Shown here piece by piece: positions 42,701-52,177 of a DNA stretch of 64,000 bases. Below the pieces are notes generated by a model, which was not told the origin of the DNA, ran no database searches, and was given only the letters and a program-made list of their open reading frames with translations. How positions within the stretch are numbered: the first letter of the stretch is position 1; each line of letters begins with the position of its first letter. The DNA comes from Pleodorina starrii (Eukaryota; Chlorophyta; Chlorophyceae; Chlamydomonadales; Volvocaceae): positions 950,001-1,014,000 of the forward strand of contig BRXU01000022.1 of assembly GCA_030267565.1 (NCBI GenBank), in the 5' to 3' direction. The position numbers and the translations under genes were made by a program.

Positions 42701-44427
42701 AAGCACTTATGAAGCGCCTCACGACCGCGCTCGGCGCCACAACCGAACGCTTTGCATCCCCCCTCAATGTAGCCGACTGCGTAGATACATACTATTCACG
42801 CTTTTCAGAGGACCAGCTCTTTGGGGCGAACCACGATGCATATACGCAGCCATTCACAGGCCTCTCCATCGCCCACCCCGAGCCTACGCCGGAGGAGGGG
42901 CATCACGCCCTAAGATGGGCCTTGGGATGGGCCGAGACAGTACGGTCTGAGAGCACACCCACCGCCACCCTCCTCCTGCTGCCCACGGCTCGACCGGCGC
43001 CATATACCCGTTACCTCACCCACCCGCTGGTCACTATGATCGGCAGAATCGACGCGTTCACGGGCACAGCCAGTCTGTACAGCGAAACCCTTGAAGATAC
43101 CCCCCAACCCTACCCGATGGGCCTCACTCTTCTCTTAGTCAGCAACGCAACTGGTCGAACCCACGCCGAACGCCTCCGTCGGACTCTTGGCATGCCGGCT
43201 GCAACCGCCACCCCCATGGAGCCCTCCCACCCCTGGAACCCGCCCCAGTGGGTGCGGAAACGGGTGCGCAGTATGAGCGACCGGCCACCCGCCGCGGCGG
43301 TACTCTCCCGTCCGTGCGACAACCTCACCTCTGCTGAGCGAAAGGCCGTCTTCCGGACATTCCACGCCAAACAGTCGCTGCGATACGACTCCCAGAACGC
43401 AATCTACACGGACGGATCTGTTCAAAAGGTAAAGGATGGCGACGAGGACCGACAAATACTGGGAGCCGCGGCCGTCGACGCACTCACCAATAAGACGCTC
43501 CACATTGATGTAAATGCTGGACATCACGGCTGCCAAACCATCACGAGATGTGAACTAAGTGCCATCCACCAAGCACTCTACATGCGCAGAGGCACGCCTG
43601 AGGACAACACCCACTTATCCATCTGGACGGACTCAGCCGCAGCCCTTTACCTAATAAAAAAGATGATCAATAACCCACAGAAACTCCGGCTCAGCAAACA
43701 TAAGGCCCTGCTTGAGCAGATAGTCACTACTCTTAAAAAGAGAGCAGCATGCAATTTAACAACTTCCCTACTTAAAGTAAAAGCCCACACTGGCGTGAAA
43801 TATAACGAAGAAGCAGATAAAGCAGCCGTACGGGCCGCGCGAGGCCTTGCAAAGCTCGACCCCGACGCACTGAGCACAACCGAAACATCTGACAATAACC
43901 CACGTAACCAATACTGGTGGCTACGGAAGATGCATGGGCCTGAGAAGAATGCTGGGCACTTTGCCAACGACCTCAACCGGGGCATCGAAGCCCTAGTGCG
44001 TCCGGAAACGCACTCGGGCTACACAAATGAGACAGATTACATGAAGTTTGTTGCCAATACCATACCCGACCTGGACATCAACGCCAGCGCACGCACCCTA
44101 CAGCGCAAGATAGGCCGACACAAGCACGCCAAACGGTGCTTCGACTACCTGTACGGCCAACTATGGAACGCCAAGCTCGCGAACCGCTTCAGGAAATCAT
44201 TGGCCCCGGAGGCCCAGTTGCGTCAGGAAGCTGCCCCCTGTGCCACAACCCCGACTCCGGGGGGCATATCCTGGGTGGCTGCCGCCACCCACGGATGCGC
44301 GCTCTATACATCCTTCGGCACAACCAGGCGGTTCAAACCATCACCAGTACGCTCGCCCGGGGAATCAACGGGGGCTGCTACACGGTCATGGACGCCTGCC
44401 CCGCAGATGACCGGCCGGACTATGTAG
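33715..44427 (+). CDS. LINE polyprotein: membrane segments, Josephin-like protease, AP endonuclease, reverse transcriptase, RNase H
   Basis: 3570 residues. In order: a hydrophobic N-terminus; about six hydrophobic helices (roughly 460-715); a Josephin-like cysteine protease (771-945) with YHERQ...C782, a HAINNLL motif, H901 and D916 matching the ataxin-3 triad layout; a Pro/Thr-rich linker; an exonuclease-endonuclease-phosphatase domain (about 1288-1541) with MNTRG, GDWN (1441-1444) and FDHRPL; a reverse transcriptase with NKAPGPDG (1908 on), GTIQGDTLSP and FADD (2146-2149); an unassigned ~900-residue stretch; and an RNase H with YTDGS (3231-3235), an ELSAIHQAL helix, WTDSAAA (D3306) and VKAHTG (3355). 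The frame runs out shortly before the expected zinc knuckle, which continues in the -1 frame. Probably a young but damaged copy, unless frameshifting is programmed. Confidence 0.88.
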   Translation: MQMLCLLMLTVFLLGAEACLLAEVGAREEFWPDYRAGRLIGPLPLGLQTVGDKAELRPVCLEKWLNEQGDALRRVNGRTKLTPAGSWTNVLCCNETHLSRLTATTTEPIQPAHSQVMEERNHGPRRWPPKPARNETDNIKCKWNSPHPLQPRKPIRQKPALAKHTQRAGTLSRATKTASFESTNNEALQNNSAPLRRAATLGERPEWDWNADGSPSPRTYRLCGSSWNVIQHEECSSCQWRKPNLIVRPPWASGSRKPPWSPDKAQPNMCEPRQDSIMPMQWRNPRNARKLREKQYISERTPATTHSRLCETSVSICDAFSTKQRQARMLKPAWEHLYGTQPGQAYKSAENTTHPLPSPHHEALSTMAHFVPPHLVGRCTIGDEYGVVAVQSRALPQNRLEGLKRHGTLSTGAANAIESSALRTNRGTCAASDAQPYGSREPTPHSVRGRERRNLNAVVRTSLWLLRQTGMTLLHWLQFAMMAYIQFHILLYRYMVLAPLAVALALYCARTAALITKHLAHRLLAATRLTMQANRTRRIHAEWTRVAHTILLMPLAFTPTALTLALQPLNDVVHYLISAFLLIWAGRLILVTLALPRGAALLRTVRHAIHTLHVGARQIWNAPGHLAHQLAFLTMLTLICWQLITGDIIALYLAAGILLISRIMQATPPLARLVHGHVCACALAGLLTHVPNTSQGTVAPLATALALLVLDIPEATRRNRQQHEPQYGGPDEITTRHAATPAHTTGTNNAPRRPEDVPWPPPGHPPEQETPTYHERQRAQMCMIHAINNLLGGPYIDPPHVLSYCRTMTTHMQQQGLHAAAAIWKHAHNPITGHFSTIVLNHYLRHNVRIRDASGNTLHGTHIASVSTELPIRKGDPLDTLWAQLPPHAQSWGFIVHLEGHAVAVRRQHTHWFIIDSQSPRPSRLTTNWPLAHGTIYCLQHRRNSAPCQTHVDLRNVTPPEQWTTTLTTNTQNGSAATTTDTTEQHQTGHDDTRTPPEPTPTEALPSPSHEGRATAEHEAPRYTAASPNPTPMEVDDAGSPETEAHMQPTEPGSPEGPPAHTPADPSPMDTDDAELDAEIPQPPPDASDAAGAPRPAQQDVPRPRRATANAPEARHADTGRATRRAPTPEAAAPARTSRKRTRRQVGPAPATHTITYHLLRMQGLPIRQGHNRTAADAPDGAETTETPQHNPPNPAPDPVRLAAHGTTRPTPERDAARPRPRKRPAESSPPPQSRPKPKTGPQQQHMTKYAHPKKPKTDTPAAPAKAPAQTASEPPPAAPGAPPTGYLKLVTMNTRGLQGHREGILRLVDDHKPDVLVLTETKLSAHHRRAIASMKQSMQPYQTYLSNRPHVADRANREAGVLIGVAERFSRQGSATAEPIPTELEGYIGHVRIAPPASSALHIIGVYCPSDSTARQRIYEYGRAASAHAKAKGEHLVMAGDWNAVLKASDRSTGICNSDDRAHRCFSTDSDLRPVDTRRREYTYTQTQLGLDTHLSRIDDVLLAPQTTAAVAKEGNAYEQVYDCGGNFDHRPLCTLLPLAGLRLLPAPAAQPPTDLNPSSWSRIQLPILKESKGKARMEMEATLTGAITHLLDALRPAHETITAASTQMERAAGKDQARTILGHLRNHEAVQATNVTSLSQELGTLMLQCLGILESHCQQKPPRSGRLHARRGIGRRLTRLHDEHKALKRDLTQALHPPGAPPNPTKATQQPPSRHPQEATPVPKATDQTPDPPETGTTRQTQGQGDPWDNLETRDLRTAIRSKGDEIRKVVNETRKLHMRRASRRLQRLLTKKPKQAHRQILEPDDQPRGIAAIRHPEDGHLCTDSEGILDALHTHFALLAKPVSGPRTGKYLPGEAPRNYPWEVAGAPDPLRQGLARWDGAPPSLLPGILDPCNFRTCLGHLARNKAPGPDGLPNELLQTLPDDLQTAIHHLITIMWVKAEIPPHWTQSDTVLIPKKGDPLLIKNKRPIALANTLYKLYTSHITLNIVTYSEQAHIFTEAQEGYLRQRNTERQIQNVLHAIEDAGLTGRDLFLLYIDFTSAFNTIDHDKLLMIMYDLGYPDDLIEVVSNLYSHAATRIRTEHGCTANIAIERGTIQGDTLSPVLFIIYMEPLLRWLHSGGRGYRYGCLRAEENDRHHFSSGAFADDLVILTNAVSDLRLQCSKIERYARWGALKVNVSKCQIQGILHGRARSDKDLSRGPGTQKYQTALERLLKNQIRIDDTPIPYAPPTQPYKYLGVHITPTLDWAEQVAYVRAEVDRRGRGIQSSLATPDQRINMIRTLIHPFVAYSLPTMAYTPQDIASFDAQIAGIAKRSYGLKMGFPTRAILNPTARLGLGVGTVRTLYAVRAAKTLVLSLNDDGRLGAVTRALLHLQSRYMGTVPAHELKRECKFYTTLKQLALVREAGIELTDKGTAHETTMSSLAHLIGSLNPAAEPKALALLFRCVQPLLELGLDLRALRDQNTGTHIITTDQLQLIGGRNVGSRHRIALNQLSLAMNADPSVRARAPRYRGSTSLPPELRLIPDNPGLTGLTDETAGPKPIPYGRITKYLAPKPRDPVEAMQTAHADTAPTPPGVTIADEATQPTPPGGATADPTTRRSTPRCHARQHQPRRLTDRDRLKAYLLRQNLKPVTGIVDTDAIGWNPRHTPLTIQHCEELLCHPHHKGLLTRVGSAERLLQMLLGEEPWPAEVPARYGISITQFLFGDQERVACINAEIRKRVAVDKPTPKKQRTIHPPNQGTHRTYYLVDWERTAVTKGALALYAANGYHPQAVHPHAPPNGTPPQVGLVEVDWAPTQDEGTRLAQQDNWIELLNAFRDRRAQEAGHDPGRAAETRDKHLTEKQQQGRWETECLNTTRGQRLLRQFVEINVQPGNPDKDIYPTGRYTIQIGKHNGPLCGTPWEGDGDIPEGLQTIGLALVYGPQGNCVGQISVCRLRSLWYRYQDAQQNRPEDHARLAARGGFAEDVARLLLRYRNGGGTKLQPVKAANERRLPEALMKRLTTALGATTERFASPLNVADCVDTYYSRFSEDQLFGANHDAYTQPFTGLSIAHPEPTPEEGHHALRWALGWAETVRSESTPTATLLLLPTARPAPYTRYLTHPLVTMIGRIDAFTGTASLYSETLEDTPQPYPMGLTLLLVSNATGRTHAERLRRTLGMPAATATPMEPSHPWNPPQWVRKRVRSMSDRPPAAAVLSRPCDNLTSAERKAVFRTFHAKQSLRYDSQNAIYTDGSVQKVKDGDEDRQILGAAAVDALTNKTLHIDVNAGHHGCQTITRCELSAIHQALYMRRGTPEDNTHLSIWTDSAAALYLIKKMINNPQKLRLSKHKALLEQIVTTLKKRAACNLTTSLLKVKAHTGVKYNEEADKAAVRAARGLAKLDPDALSTTETSDNNPRNQYWWLRKMHGPEKNAGHFANDLNRGIEALVRPETHSGYTNETDYMKFVANTIPDLDINASARTLQRKIGRHKHAKRCFDYLYGQLWNAKLANRFRKSLAPEAQLRQEAAPCATTPTPGGISWVAAATHGCALYTSFGTTRRFKPSPVRSPGESTGAATRSWTPAPQMTGRTM

Positions 44428-44915
44428 CAGGCACAAGGCTACCGCACTGGCTGCTCCCAAACACCCCGGAGGAAGAACGGCTCAAAATGCGCCCCGATCT
44501 ACTCCTCATCCCTAGCATCCCTCTCCACGAGGCACAAGAGATCGGATACATGGGGCCCCCGGACCCTAGTCAACACACCGTGCATATCCTCGAAATAGGA
44601 TACACGGCCGACACCAACCACAAGCAGAAACAACATGACAAAGCCATCCAACACTCCGAGCTAGCCCGGCTCCTCACAAAGGAGGGGTGGAAAGTCTGTT
44701 ACACAGCACAGGAGGCCATCAGCCTAGGCTTCGCCGGTACCATCCGAAAAGACTTACGCCCCCTTCTCTGCACCCTAGGGGCGGGCAGTGAAGCGGCCAA
44801 AACATGCTGCAACAAACTCCACGATCACGCTGTTCGGGCGCTCAATAAGATTGTGATCACCCGGCGGCAAATGGAACGCTCCCCGCACGAGACGCAACAG
44901 CAGACGGGCACATAA
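44136..44915 (+). CDS. LINE C-terminal part: CCHC zinc knuckle and restriction-like endonuclease (-1 frame)
   Basis: Open for 259 codons in the -1 frame relative to the long reading frame and overlapping its end. The first ~25 codons are probably not used. From nt 44232 there is a zinc knuckle C-x2-C-x7-H-x4-C (C33, C36, H44, C49). It is followed by a restriction-like endonuclease core at about 115-190, with RPD (119-121), E153-x-x-Y and a Lys/Gln-rich helix. This arrangement is known from R2-like and Dualen LINEs. The switch of frame falls between about 44170 and 44230. No canonical slippery heptamer was recognised there, so a simple indel is the likelier cause. Confidence 0.8.
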   Translation: MLRLPVRPTMERQAREPLQEIIGPGGPVASGSCPLCHNPDSGGHILGGCRHPRMRALYILRHNQAVQTITSTLARGINGGCYTVMDACPADDRPDYVAGTRLPHWLLPNTPEEERLKMRPDLLLIPSIPLHEAQEIGYMGPPDPSQHTVHILEIGYTADTNHKQKQHDKAIQHSELARLLTKEGWKVCYTAQEAISLGFAGTIRKDLRPLLCTLGAGSEAAKTCCNKLHDHAVRALNKIVITRRQMERSPHETQQQTGT

Positions 44916-46501
44916 CTAACACATACTCGTTCTCAACCCCCACCGCGGTGGCGGGGGAGGACTGGGACCGGGGAAACCCGTCACCCCACCTCCTCTGCTC
45001 CCTTAACCCACGCCTCGGCCTCCGGTCGGGCGTATTATTATTATTATTATTATTACCCGACTCGATCAACCGTAGCGTTGTCGGGGGTTTCGAGGGCCAT
45101 GCGTGAGGTTTGATGGTAGTGGTAGCCAGTTACTACTACGAACTAATTAGAGGACGCCACCAATAGTAGATCATTCGTATTATTATCAGTACGAGGACAT
45201 CTATCGATGGGACACGACGCAAGGAGCTGAAGTCCACGCACTACTGCTGGTGCTGACGTGAACGAAATCGCAAATTTGGGGAAACTTTAGATAGCAGCTG
45301 CGCTTCGGTAGGTATGTAGATAGGTGGCTGGCTGGCAGGACCCCCGTGCGTCGCTGCAGCGGTTGGTAACTTTCGAAACTTGCATTCCCGATAATAATAA
45401 TTTATAACGCACATGCGTATGACACATTCGTTCGTCATTCAAGCAAAATCTCGATAGTGAAATGCAATGAAATTCCCCAACCCAACTCGATGTATTGTTC
45501 AGATGCAGGTGGATAGATAGTACTCGACACATGGTCGTCGTCGGCGTCGGTTTCATCGGCGGTAGATAGATAGGCAGGGGCAATAAAACTCAATAGGCAC
45601 GGGGGATCATAACGTATATATTATTATATCTGTCATTGATTTTGATTCTGGGCGGATGGAGCTGCTGCCCGCGCGAAACGAGGCGAGGCCTGGTGCGTAC
45701 GTGATCGACGACGACTGCTGCGCGATGGGATCTAAACTTGCTTCCCATCTGTCCTTAAGCAAATGTCTATTCCCTCCTAGTCGCTCGGTGGGTTAAATAT
45801 CACCTTTTCAGTCCTTATCAGGGGACCTTGTAACCGTCTTTTAAGTTGTCGAAGGGTACTCACAGGGGTCGGATTCCTGGAAGTGTGGTGTCACGGGTTA
45901 CCTGGTACTGGCTTAAAGTAAATCAATGTTCATATAATAACGGGTAGCTCGTGGCGTTCAACGGATGGATACCCGCGACCGGGTTTAGGATTCTTCCGAC
46001 CGGGTCTAGGATTCTTCCGATCGGCCATAGGATTATCCTCACCCGATTTCAGAATAACCGCTTCATCAGGTATCCAATTCTCAATGCCCCGGAAACCGAT
46101 ACTCGGTTATACAAAACGGTTACGCAAAATAGGTTTTCCGTTACATGTCGCCTTGCCACGGCACGAGTATTTGATACCCGAACGAAATCGACCCCCGGGA
46201 TGGAGTACCCACTGCTTACAGCCTCGCTCTTTGCCCGCCCCTCGCCTCAATCCTGCTGCTCATCTGCGTGTCTCAAGGCATGACCAATCAATACTCTACG
46301 TTCTACTTGCGCAGAAAACTAATTCACTGCTGATGAGCACAAGCAACACAACAACACAGTAAGCCAATTCGCATCACGCAATAGCGCCACGATGGATGGC
46401 TTTAGGAGTAGTATGGTAACGATGCGATCGAATCGCACAAATCCTACCGCCGGGCGTTTAGGCGGGCCAGGGCAAAACGTAAACTCCGAAGTTGGCAGTC
46501 G

Positions 46502-46506
46502 TTACA
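46502..46506 (-). terminator. Candidate polyadenylation signal TGTAA of carbonic anhydrase copy 1
   Basis: TGTAA on the minus strand, about 260 nt downstream of the stop codon, the usual volvocine polyadenylation signal. It is conserved at the same offset in the other units. Not tested. Confidence 0.4.
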
Positions 46507-46766
46507 TTAAGCCCGCCCGTTAGGGAAAGATAGATCCTGATAGATTGCCTCATCAATCGATAGACATGATTATCGCAATCCCCAACCGTCAGCATAAAAT
46601 ATCCCCGGCCATAGACATACATCCATCAATACGACATGCGTTAACCACAAATTTGTGATCTAAGATTCACGCCATGCATGCGTGTATCCGACATCCACAA
46701 GCAATGCGAGGGACCTTGGCGGCTGCTGACGGGGAGATCAGTAACTAACGAGATCCGTCCCTGCGT

Positions 46767-47812
46767 TTAAGCAAGGCCCACTTTCACCACACGATCGTTC
46801 AGCTTCTGAGCGTTGCGGAAATTGTAGCCGTACGCGGCGATGCCGCACGTGACTGTATGGCAGGCGGGGATGAAAGAGGGGGAGGCAGCATAAGTAAGGC
46901 GGCTGCAAAAAACGAGACAGGTACATATACATGACGAGTGCCGGTCAGCAGTCTTCACGCATGAGCTAGGTTACCATTACGGATAAGGTTACGGATAAGG
47001 TTACGGATAAGGTTACGGATAAGGTTACGGATAAGGCCGTCCCTCTGTACCTTGTGCATCTTCAATCCTGCTATCAAGCAACTATCTAGCTATTGCAGTT
47101 GGAAGCACACTTGTCCGATTCCCAGACGGCCAAATCACCAGCGCTCGCTACTCACCATTGTTGGGGTTGCCGGCCGGCTGCGCCGTCGCCAACAGCCGTC
47201 GGTGAGAAGCGGTGGAAGTAGTGCCGGTCGCGTTCCTGGGGTTGCACTCCCTGAAGCCGACAGCCCTGCGGTACTTGTTCCACTGCGGATGGACCGGAAA
47301 GGTAAGCATGTATGGGCGCATGTGCCGTATGTACGTACACCAACATACCAATATATGTATGCACCGTTACGCCGCCAGCAGCAGGGCTCCGTGCGTGGGT
47401 GCTAAGCGGCGGTCGTGACGGGCAGGCATGCATGCAGCAGAGATAGACCATACGCGCACACCCTCTTTGTTCGATCGGCCGCAGGCGGCATATCCCCCGT
47501 CGCCGTGCCGCACGTGCCGTACACACACACACACACACACTCCGCACCTGCGCCTGGCTGATCTTCTGGGGCTGCAGGAACACGTGCCACAGCAGCCCCT
47601 CACTGCAGGGCGGTGTGGTCAGGCTGCCCTCGTAGGTCACGTAGTTGCGGGCGCTGAGTGGCGGCAGCAGATCCCCCAGCCGGATATCCGCGCCGGCACG
47701 CAGGAAGTTGATGGCCTGCACGCATACATTTAGGAAAGCATAGAAATGTTTTTAGCTGGTGCTGTGATTGCTTATCCTAACTTCGAATTCCTAACTAAAG
47801 ATGTGGCGACGA

Positions 47813-47847
<35 letters not shown>

Positions 47848-50284
47848 GCAGCTTTATTTCCATACGACCCCAACGAAGCACTCACCCCCTCTCGCAGCGG
47901 CATGGCCTCCCAGATGGCCTCCAGCAGGGGGTTATCTCCGCCGCTACCCAGCTCGAACAGCACACCCGTGACCATGATGCAGCCCCCGGCGGCATCGCAG
48001 GCGGGCAGGCCCGTGACCCGGTGCACGATGTGCATCTCGAGCGGGAAGTACCGGCCTGCGGGCGGGCGGGTAGGCAGGAGCGCGTGGATGGAGGAGGCAA
48101 GTCTTTGTACCTGTTGTATCTCACCAAAGAAGGCCCATGGGTGGATGTCAGGGAAGGCCCCGTATTCATCCATGAGATACTACAGTACCCGCGCACACCG
48201 GCTTTATCTCAGGGGAGATCTGTTAATTTGGTGTCTCGCTCCAAGCTGGTGGTCAGATTATCAGCTAGGCTGCGGTCGTGCATGCACATGCGGCGTAACC
48301 ACGTGCGTGTCCCACCGCGCCGCGCCAGCCGGCCCCGCACACATGGCTGGGACGCCCTACATACGTAGCTAAATGTTCTCACCCTAGCTACCTCGATCCA
48401 CCTCACCCGCCACAAACACTTGACGTCACCCTCCACTACAAACTTACCCACGAGGGCGTGCTCTGAGGTGGCGTGGAAATGAAACTGCAGCGGCGTTGCA
48501 CGGACCCTGACGGCCGGGTCATACGCATCCATGGACAGCACGGCGGTCACAGTCGCCGTGTTGAATTGAAGAGCTGCGTGTTGAGGGGCACACGCAGGGT
48601 GAGGGCGAGGCCGTGGGGAGGCAACCGAAGGACGGAGGTCGACAACGAAATGAACAATCAAGCGAGGGCCCCTAACCATGCATGGCAGCGGTTGGGCAAA
48701 GTCAGATCGATTGCTTGTCGGCGCGTCCCACCTACCTAAGCTACCCATCTGCGAGCTCGAACGAAATGCGCGAAATGCGCAGCGCAGTGTGCAAAGATTT
48801 ATGTCTTAGCCGGCTTCTTGCATGCGGACTCCTACGTACGGGGCTATCGCATGTCCTTCGTTAAAGCTGCAGGTAGGCCGTACCTAACGGCAGTTACTGA
48901 TGACAACTGATTCGAAACTAATATGTTTTAACGCACCTGGCACCGCAATCTGCACGTCCGCGGCGAAGGGCGACAGCCACTCGACCTGAATGGTGTGGCC
49001 GTTATTGATCACCTCCACATTGCTCCCATTGGAGACGAGGCGCGGGTAGAACCAGGACGTGCGCAGATTGCGAGGAATCTCGTCGGTGTCGTCTGCGAGT
49101 GATGGTGATGCACGAATGAATAATGCAGCAGCCAGCAATCGACGTAACGTAACGCAGGTGAGGCTCGCCAGTTCGAGCGCGCTGCTGAATGTAGCGACAC
49201 CGACCAATCAACACATACTATTATTGCGATGAAGTTACTAGCAGCAAATCATCCACATGAAACGAATAAACGGCAGTCGCCGTGCAGATGGCCTGCAAGA
49301 TGGCCGCAGCTATCTAGCAGAAAACGGCGCTGTCTACGGATCAATCGGCGGGCGACCGCGCGAGTAGCTAGTATGCGGCAGCAAGCTAAGCAAGGGCGAG
49401 GCGACGTACGGCAACTGATGATGATGATATATACGATCAATGACGCACGCTCTCTACGGTACAACAAATCTCGTCCGTCTACCCTCTGCTGCAACGAATC
49501 TGTACGTATCTATCCCTGCAGGTACGTACCTCCTCCCGAGCCCAGGAGGTTGAGTACGGAGCTGAGGAGCCCGTCCCGCTTAACGGACAGCGGCGGCACA
49601 TTGATCGGGCTCTGGCGAAGACCGCTCAGGCAGCGCCAAGGCCGTCCGGAGGCGTCCACACCGTTCCTGGATGGTTGAGGAGGTGGACCGCACACGCACA
49701 CGCACACGCGCACACAGCAGCAGGCAAGGACAAGAATAAGAACAAGAACCCTTGTCGGCAAGGAACAGCGGCAGGGCATGCAATCAAGCAATCGGGCACC
49801 ATACATGCATGGATGCGTGCATGCGCGGCGAATGAATGACACGGCAGCTCACCAGTCGTCTCCAGCGAAGCCCCAGTTCCAGGGCGTCCCTCCTTTGGGA
49901 GGCGCCTGCATGCGTGTCCACATCACACACATACACGCGCAGGCAGCTAGCTCATACGCGAAGATACAAGTCGCTTGGTGAGAATGTTAACGGCCGCGAG
50001 ATCATGAACCCCCGCGCGGGACGGAACGCACGCAAGGCATAGTACAGCAAGCGTGCAGGATCTGCGTGATGCACCGTTGATGGACCGGCAAGCGAATGGC
50101 TGTATTCGATTCTCAGCGGCGTCAGAGGGTCAGCCACTCAGGCCACCTGCCCTAGCTGCGTACATACCAGGGAGTCCGGCGAGGTGCCGAATTTGAAGAT
50201 GCACGCAGTTGCCGGTCCCGTAGAGAACGCAATGCACAGCAGGGCAGCCGCACACAAAAGCGCGAGGGGCTTGGCTGAAGCCAT
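46767..50284 (-). CDS. CAH1: Alpha carbonic anhydrase, periplasmic CAH1/CAH2 type, copy 1
   Basis: Interconverts CO2 and bicarbonate; algal CAH1/CAH2 proteins act in the periplasm during carbon uptake. Nine exons on the minus strand: 50284-50168, 49905-49853, 49666-49530, 49092-48937, 48573-48448, 48055-47886, 47715-47548, 47282-47156 and 46852-46767. They total 1140 nt, 379 aa, close to the 377-380 aa of Chlamydomonas CAH1/CAH2. A signal peptide is followed by ACIFKFGTSPDSL, QSPIN (75-79), the proton-shuttle-like NGH (H135), zinc ligands H186, H188 and H205, E192, and [12 protein letters not shown] (281-292). The RRLL segment (337-340) lies where CAH1 is cut into large and small subunits. 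A TATA box is at 50403-50410. The symbol denotes the CAH1/CAH2 family only. Confidence 0.93.
46970..47037. repeat. 12-bp minisatellite GGTTACGGATAA, unit 1
   Basis: About 4.7 tandem copies of GGATAAGGTTAC in intron 8 of carbonic anhydrase copy 1. Copy number and interruptions differ between units (52380-52436, 57830-57882, 63244-63316), and the tract is absent from the inverted copy 0. Confidence 0.9.
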
Positions 50285-50402
50285 GTCTCCAATTGCAAGC
50301 TTCCACTTGCCGTGTCTTCGTTGTCTTGGCTGGTCTTGGCGTGCCTTGCTTAACAACGAAAGTGTATGCCGAATTCTGCGAAATGTTTGGGACGGCAAGG
50401 GG

Positions 50403-50410
50403 CTTTTATA
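50403..50410 (-). promoter_or_regulatory. TATA box of carbonic anhydrase copy 1
   Basis: TATAAAAG on the minus strand, about 120 nt upstream of the start at 50284, in an otherwise GC-balanced proximal promoter that is nearly identical in all copies. Confidence 0.7.
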
Positions 50411-52177
50411 CGGCCAGCCAGCCCCTGCCAGCCACACATACGTACAGGCGGCCGCGTGCCTAGTGAACTACCCGACTCGATCAACCGTAGCGTCGTCGGG
50501 GGTTTCGAGGGCCATGCGTGAGGTTTGATGGTAGTGGTAGCCAGTTACTACTACGAACTAATTAGAGGACGCCACCAATAGTAGATCATTCGTATTATTA
50601 TCAGTACGAGGACATCTATCGATGGGACACGACGCAAGGAGCTGAAGTCCACGCACTACTGCTGGTGCTGACGTGAACGAAATCGCAAATTTGGGGAAAC
50701 TTTAGATAGCAGCTGCGCTTCGGTAGGTATGTAGATAGGTGGCTGGCTGGCAGGACCCCCGTCGCTGCAGCGGTTGGTAACTTTCGAAACTTGCATTCCC
50801 GATAATAATAATTTATAACGCACATGCGTATGACACATTCGTTCGTCATTCAAGCAAAATCTCGATAGTGAAATGCAATGAAATTCCCCAACCCAACTCG
50901 ATGTATTGTTCAGATGCAGGTGGATAGATAGTACTCGACACATGGTCGTCGTCGGCGTCGGTTTCATCGGCGGTAGATAGATAGGCAGGGGCAATAAAAC
51001 TCAATAGGCACGGGGGATCATAACGTATATATTATTATATCTGTCATTGATTTTGATTCTGGGCGGATGGAGCTGCTGCCCGCGCGAAACGAGGCGAGGC
51101 CTGGTGCGTACGTGATCGACGACGACTGCTGCGCGATGGGATCTAAACTTGCTTCCCATCTGTCCTTAAGCAAATGTCTATTCCCTCCTAGTCGCTCGGT
51201 GGGTTAAATATCACCTTTTCAGTCCTTATCAGGGGACCTTGTAACCGTCTTTTAAGTTGTCGAAGGGTACTCACAGGGGTCGGATTCCTGGAAGTGTGGT
51301 GTCACGGGTTACCTGGTACTGGCTTAAAGTAAATCAATGTTCATATAATAACGGGTAGCTCGTGGCGTTCAACGGATGGATACCCGCGACCGGGTTTAGG
51401 ATTCTTCCGACCGGGTCTAGGATTCTTCCGATCGGCCATAGGATTATCCTCACCCGATTTCAGAATAACCGCTTCATCAGGTATCCAATTCTCAATGCCC
51501 CGGAAACCGATACTCGGTTATACAAAACGGTTACGCAAAATAGGTTTTCCGTTACATGTCGCCTTGCCACGGCACGAGTATTTGATACCCGAACGAAATC
51601 GACCCCCGGGATGGAGTACCCACTGCTTACAGCCTCGCTCTTTGCCCGCCCCTCGCCTCAATCCTGCTGCTCATCTGCGTGTCTCAAGGCATGACCAATC
51701 AATACTCTACGTTCTACTTGCGCAGAAAACTAATTCACTGCTGATGAGCACAAGCAACACAACAACACAGTAAGCCAATTCGCATCACGCAATAGCGCCA
51801 CGATGGATGGCTTTAGGAGTAGTATGGTAACGATGCGATCGAATCGCACAAATCCTACCGCCGGGCGTTTAGGCGGGCCAGGGCAAAACGTAAACTCCGA
51901 AGTTGGCAGTCGTTACATTAAGCCCGCCCGTTAGGGAAAGATAGATCCTGATAGATTGCCTCATCAATCGATAGACATGATTATCGCAATCCCCAACCGT
52001 CAGCATAAAATATCCCCGGCCATAGACATACATCCATCAATACGACATGCGTTAACCACAAATTTGTGATCTAAGATTCACGCCATGCATGCGTGTATCC
52101 GACATCCACAAGCAATGCGAGGGACCTTGGCGGCTGCTGACGGGGAGATCAGTAACTAACGAGATCCGTCCCTGCGT

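Larger units (their letters stand above)
33616..45053 (+). mobile_element. Dualen/RandI-type LINE with dual endonucleases, about 11.4 kb
   Basis: Bounded by a 15-bp direct repeat TACCCGACTCGATCA (33601-33615 and 45054-45068), which occurs once at the same place in the uninterrupted units (about 50470-50482). It is therefore a target-site duplication. The 3' end is a (TTA)n tail (45033-45053) and there are no LTRs. It encodes both an AP-type endonuclease before the reverse transcriptase and a zinc-knuckle plus restriction-like endonuclease after it, the defining combination of the Dualen (RandI) clade described from Chlamydomonas. The 5' end appears complete, with a ~100-nt leader before the first ATG. 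One frameshift interrupts the coding sequence. Confidence 0.88.
45069..50482. repeat. Carbonic anhydrase array unit 1 (5414 bp)
   Basis: Head-to-tail unit starting AACCGTAGCG and ending at CCCGACTCGATC. It contains spacer (45069-46766), one carbonic anhydrase gene (46767-50284) and its upstream region. The spacer shows no other gene. It includes ATA/TAT-rich stretches and a block of GGATACCCG/ACCCGATTTC-type words. The LINE lies at its left edge. Confidence 0.93.

Noticed and set aside
45033..45053. (TTA)n tract as an ordinary microsatellite
   Set aside because: It ends exactly at the target-site duplication, so it is the 3' tail of the LINE.
47816..47860. (GAC)n run near 47816-47860 as a coding Asp or Thr tract
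   Set aside because: It lies in carbonic anhydrase intron 6 in every copy and varies in length between units.
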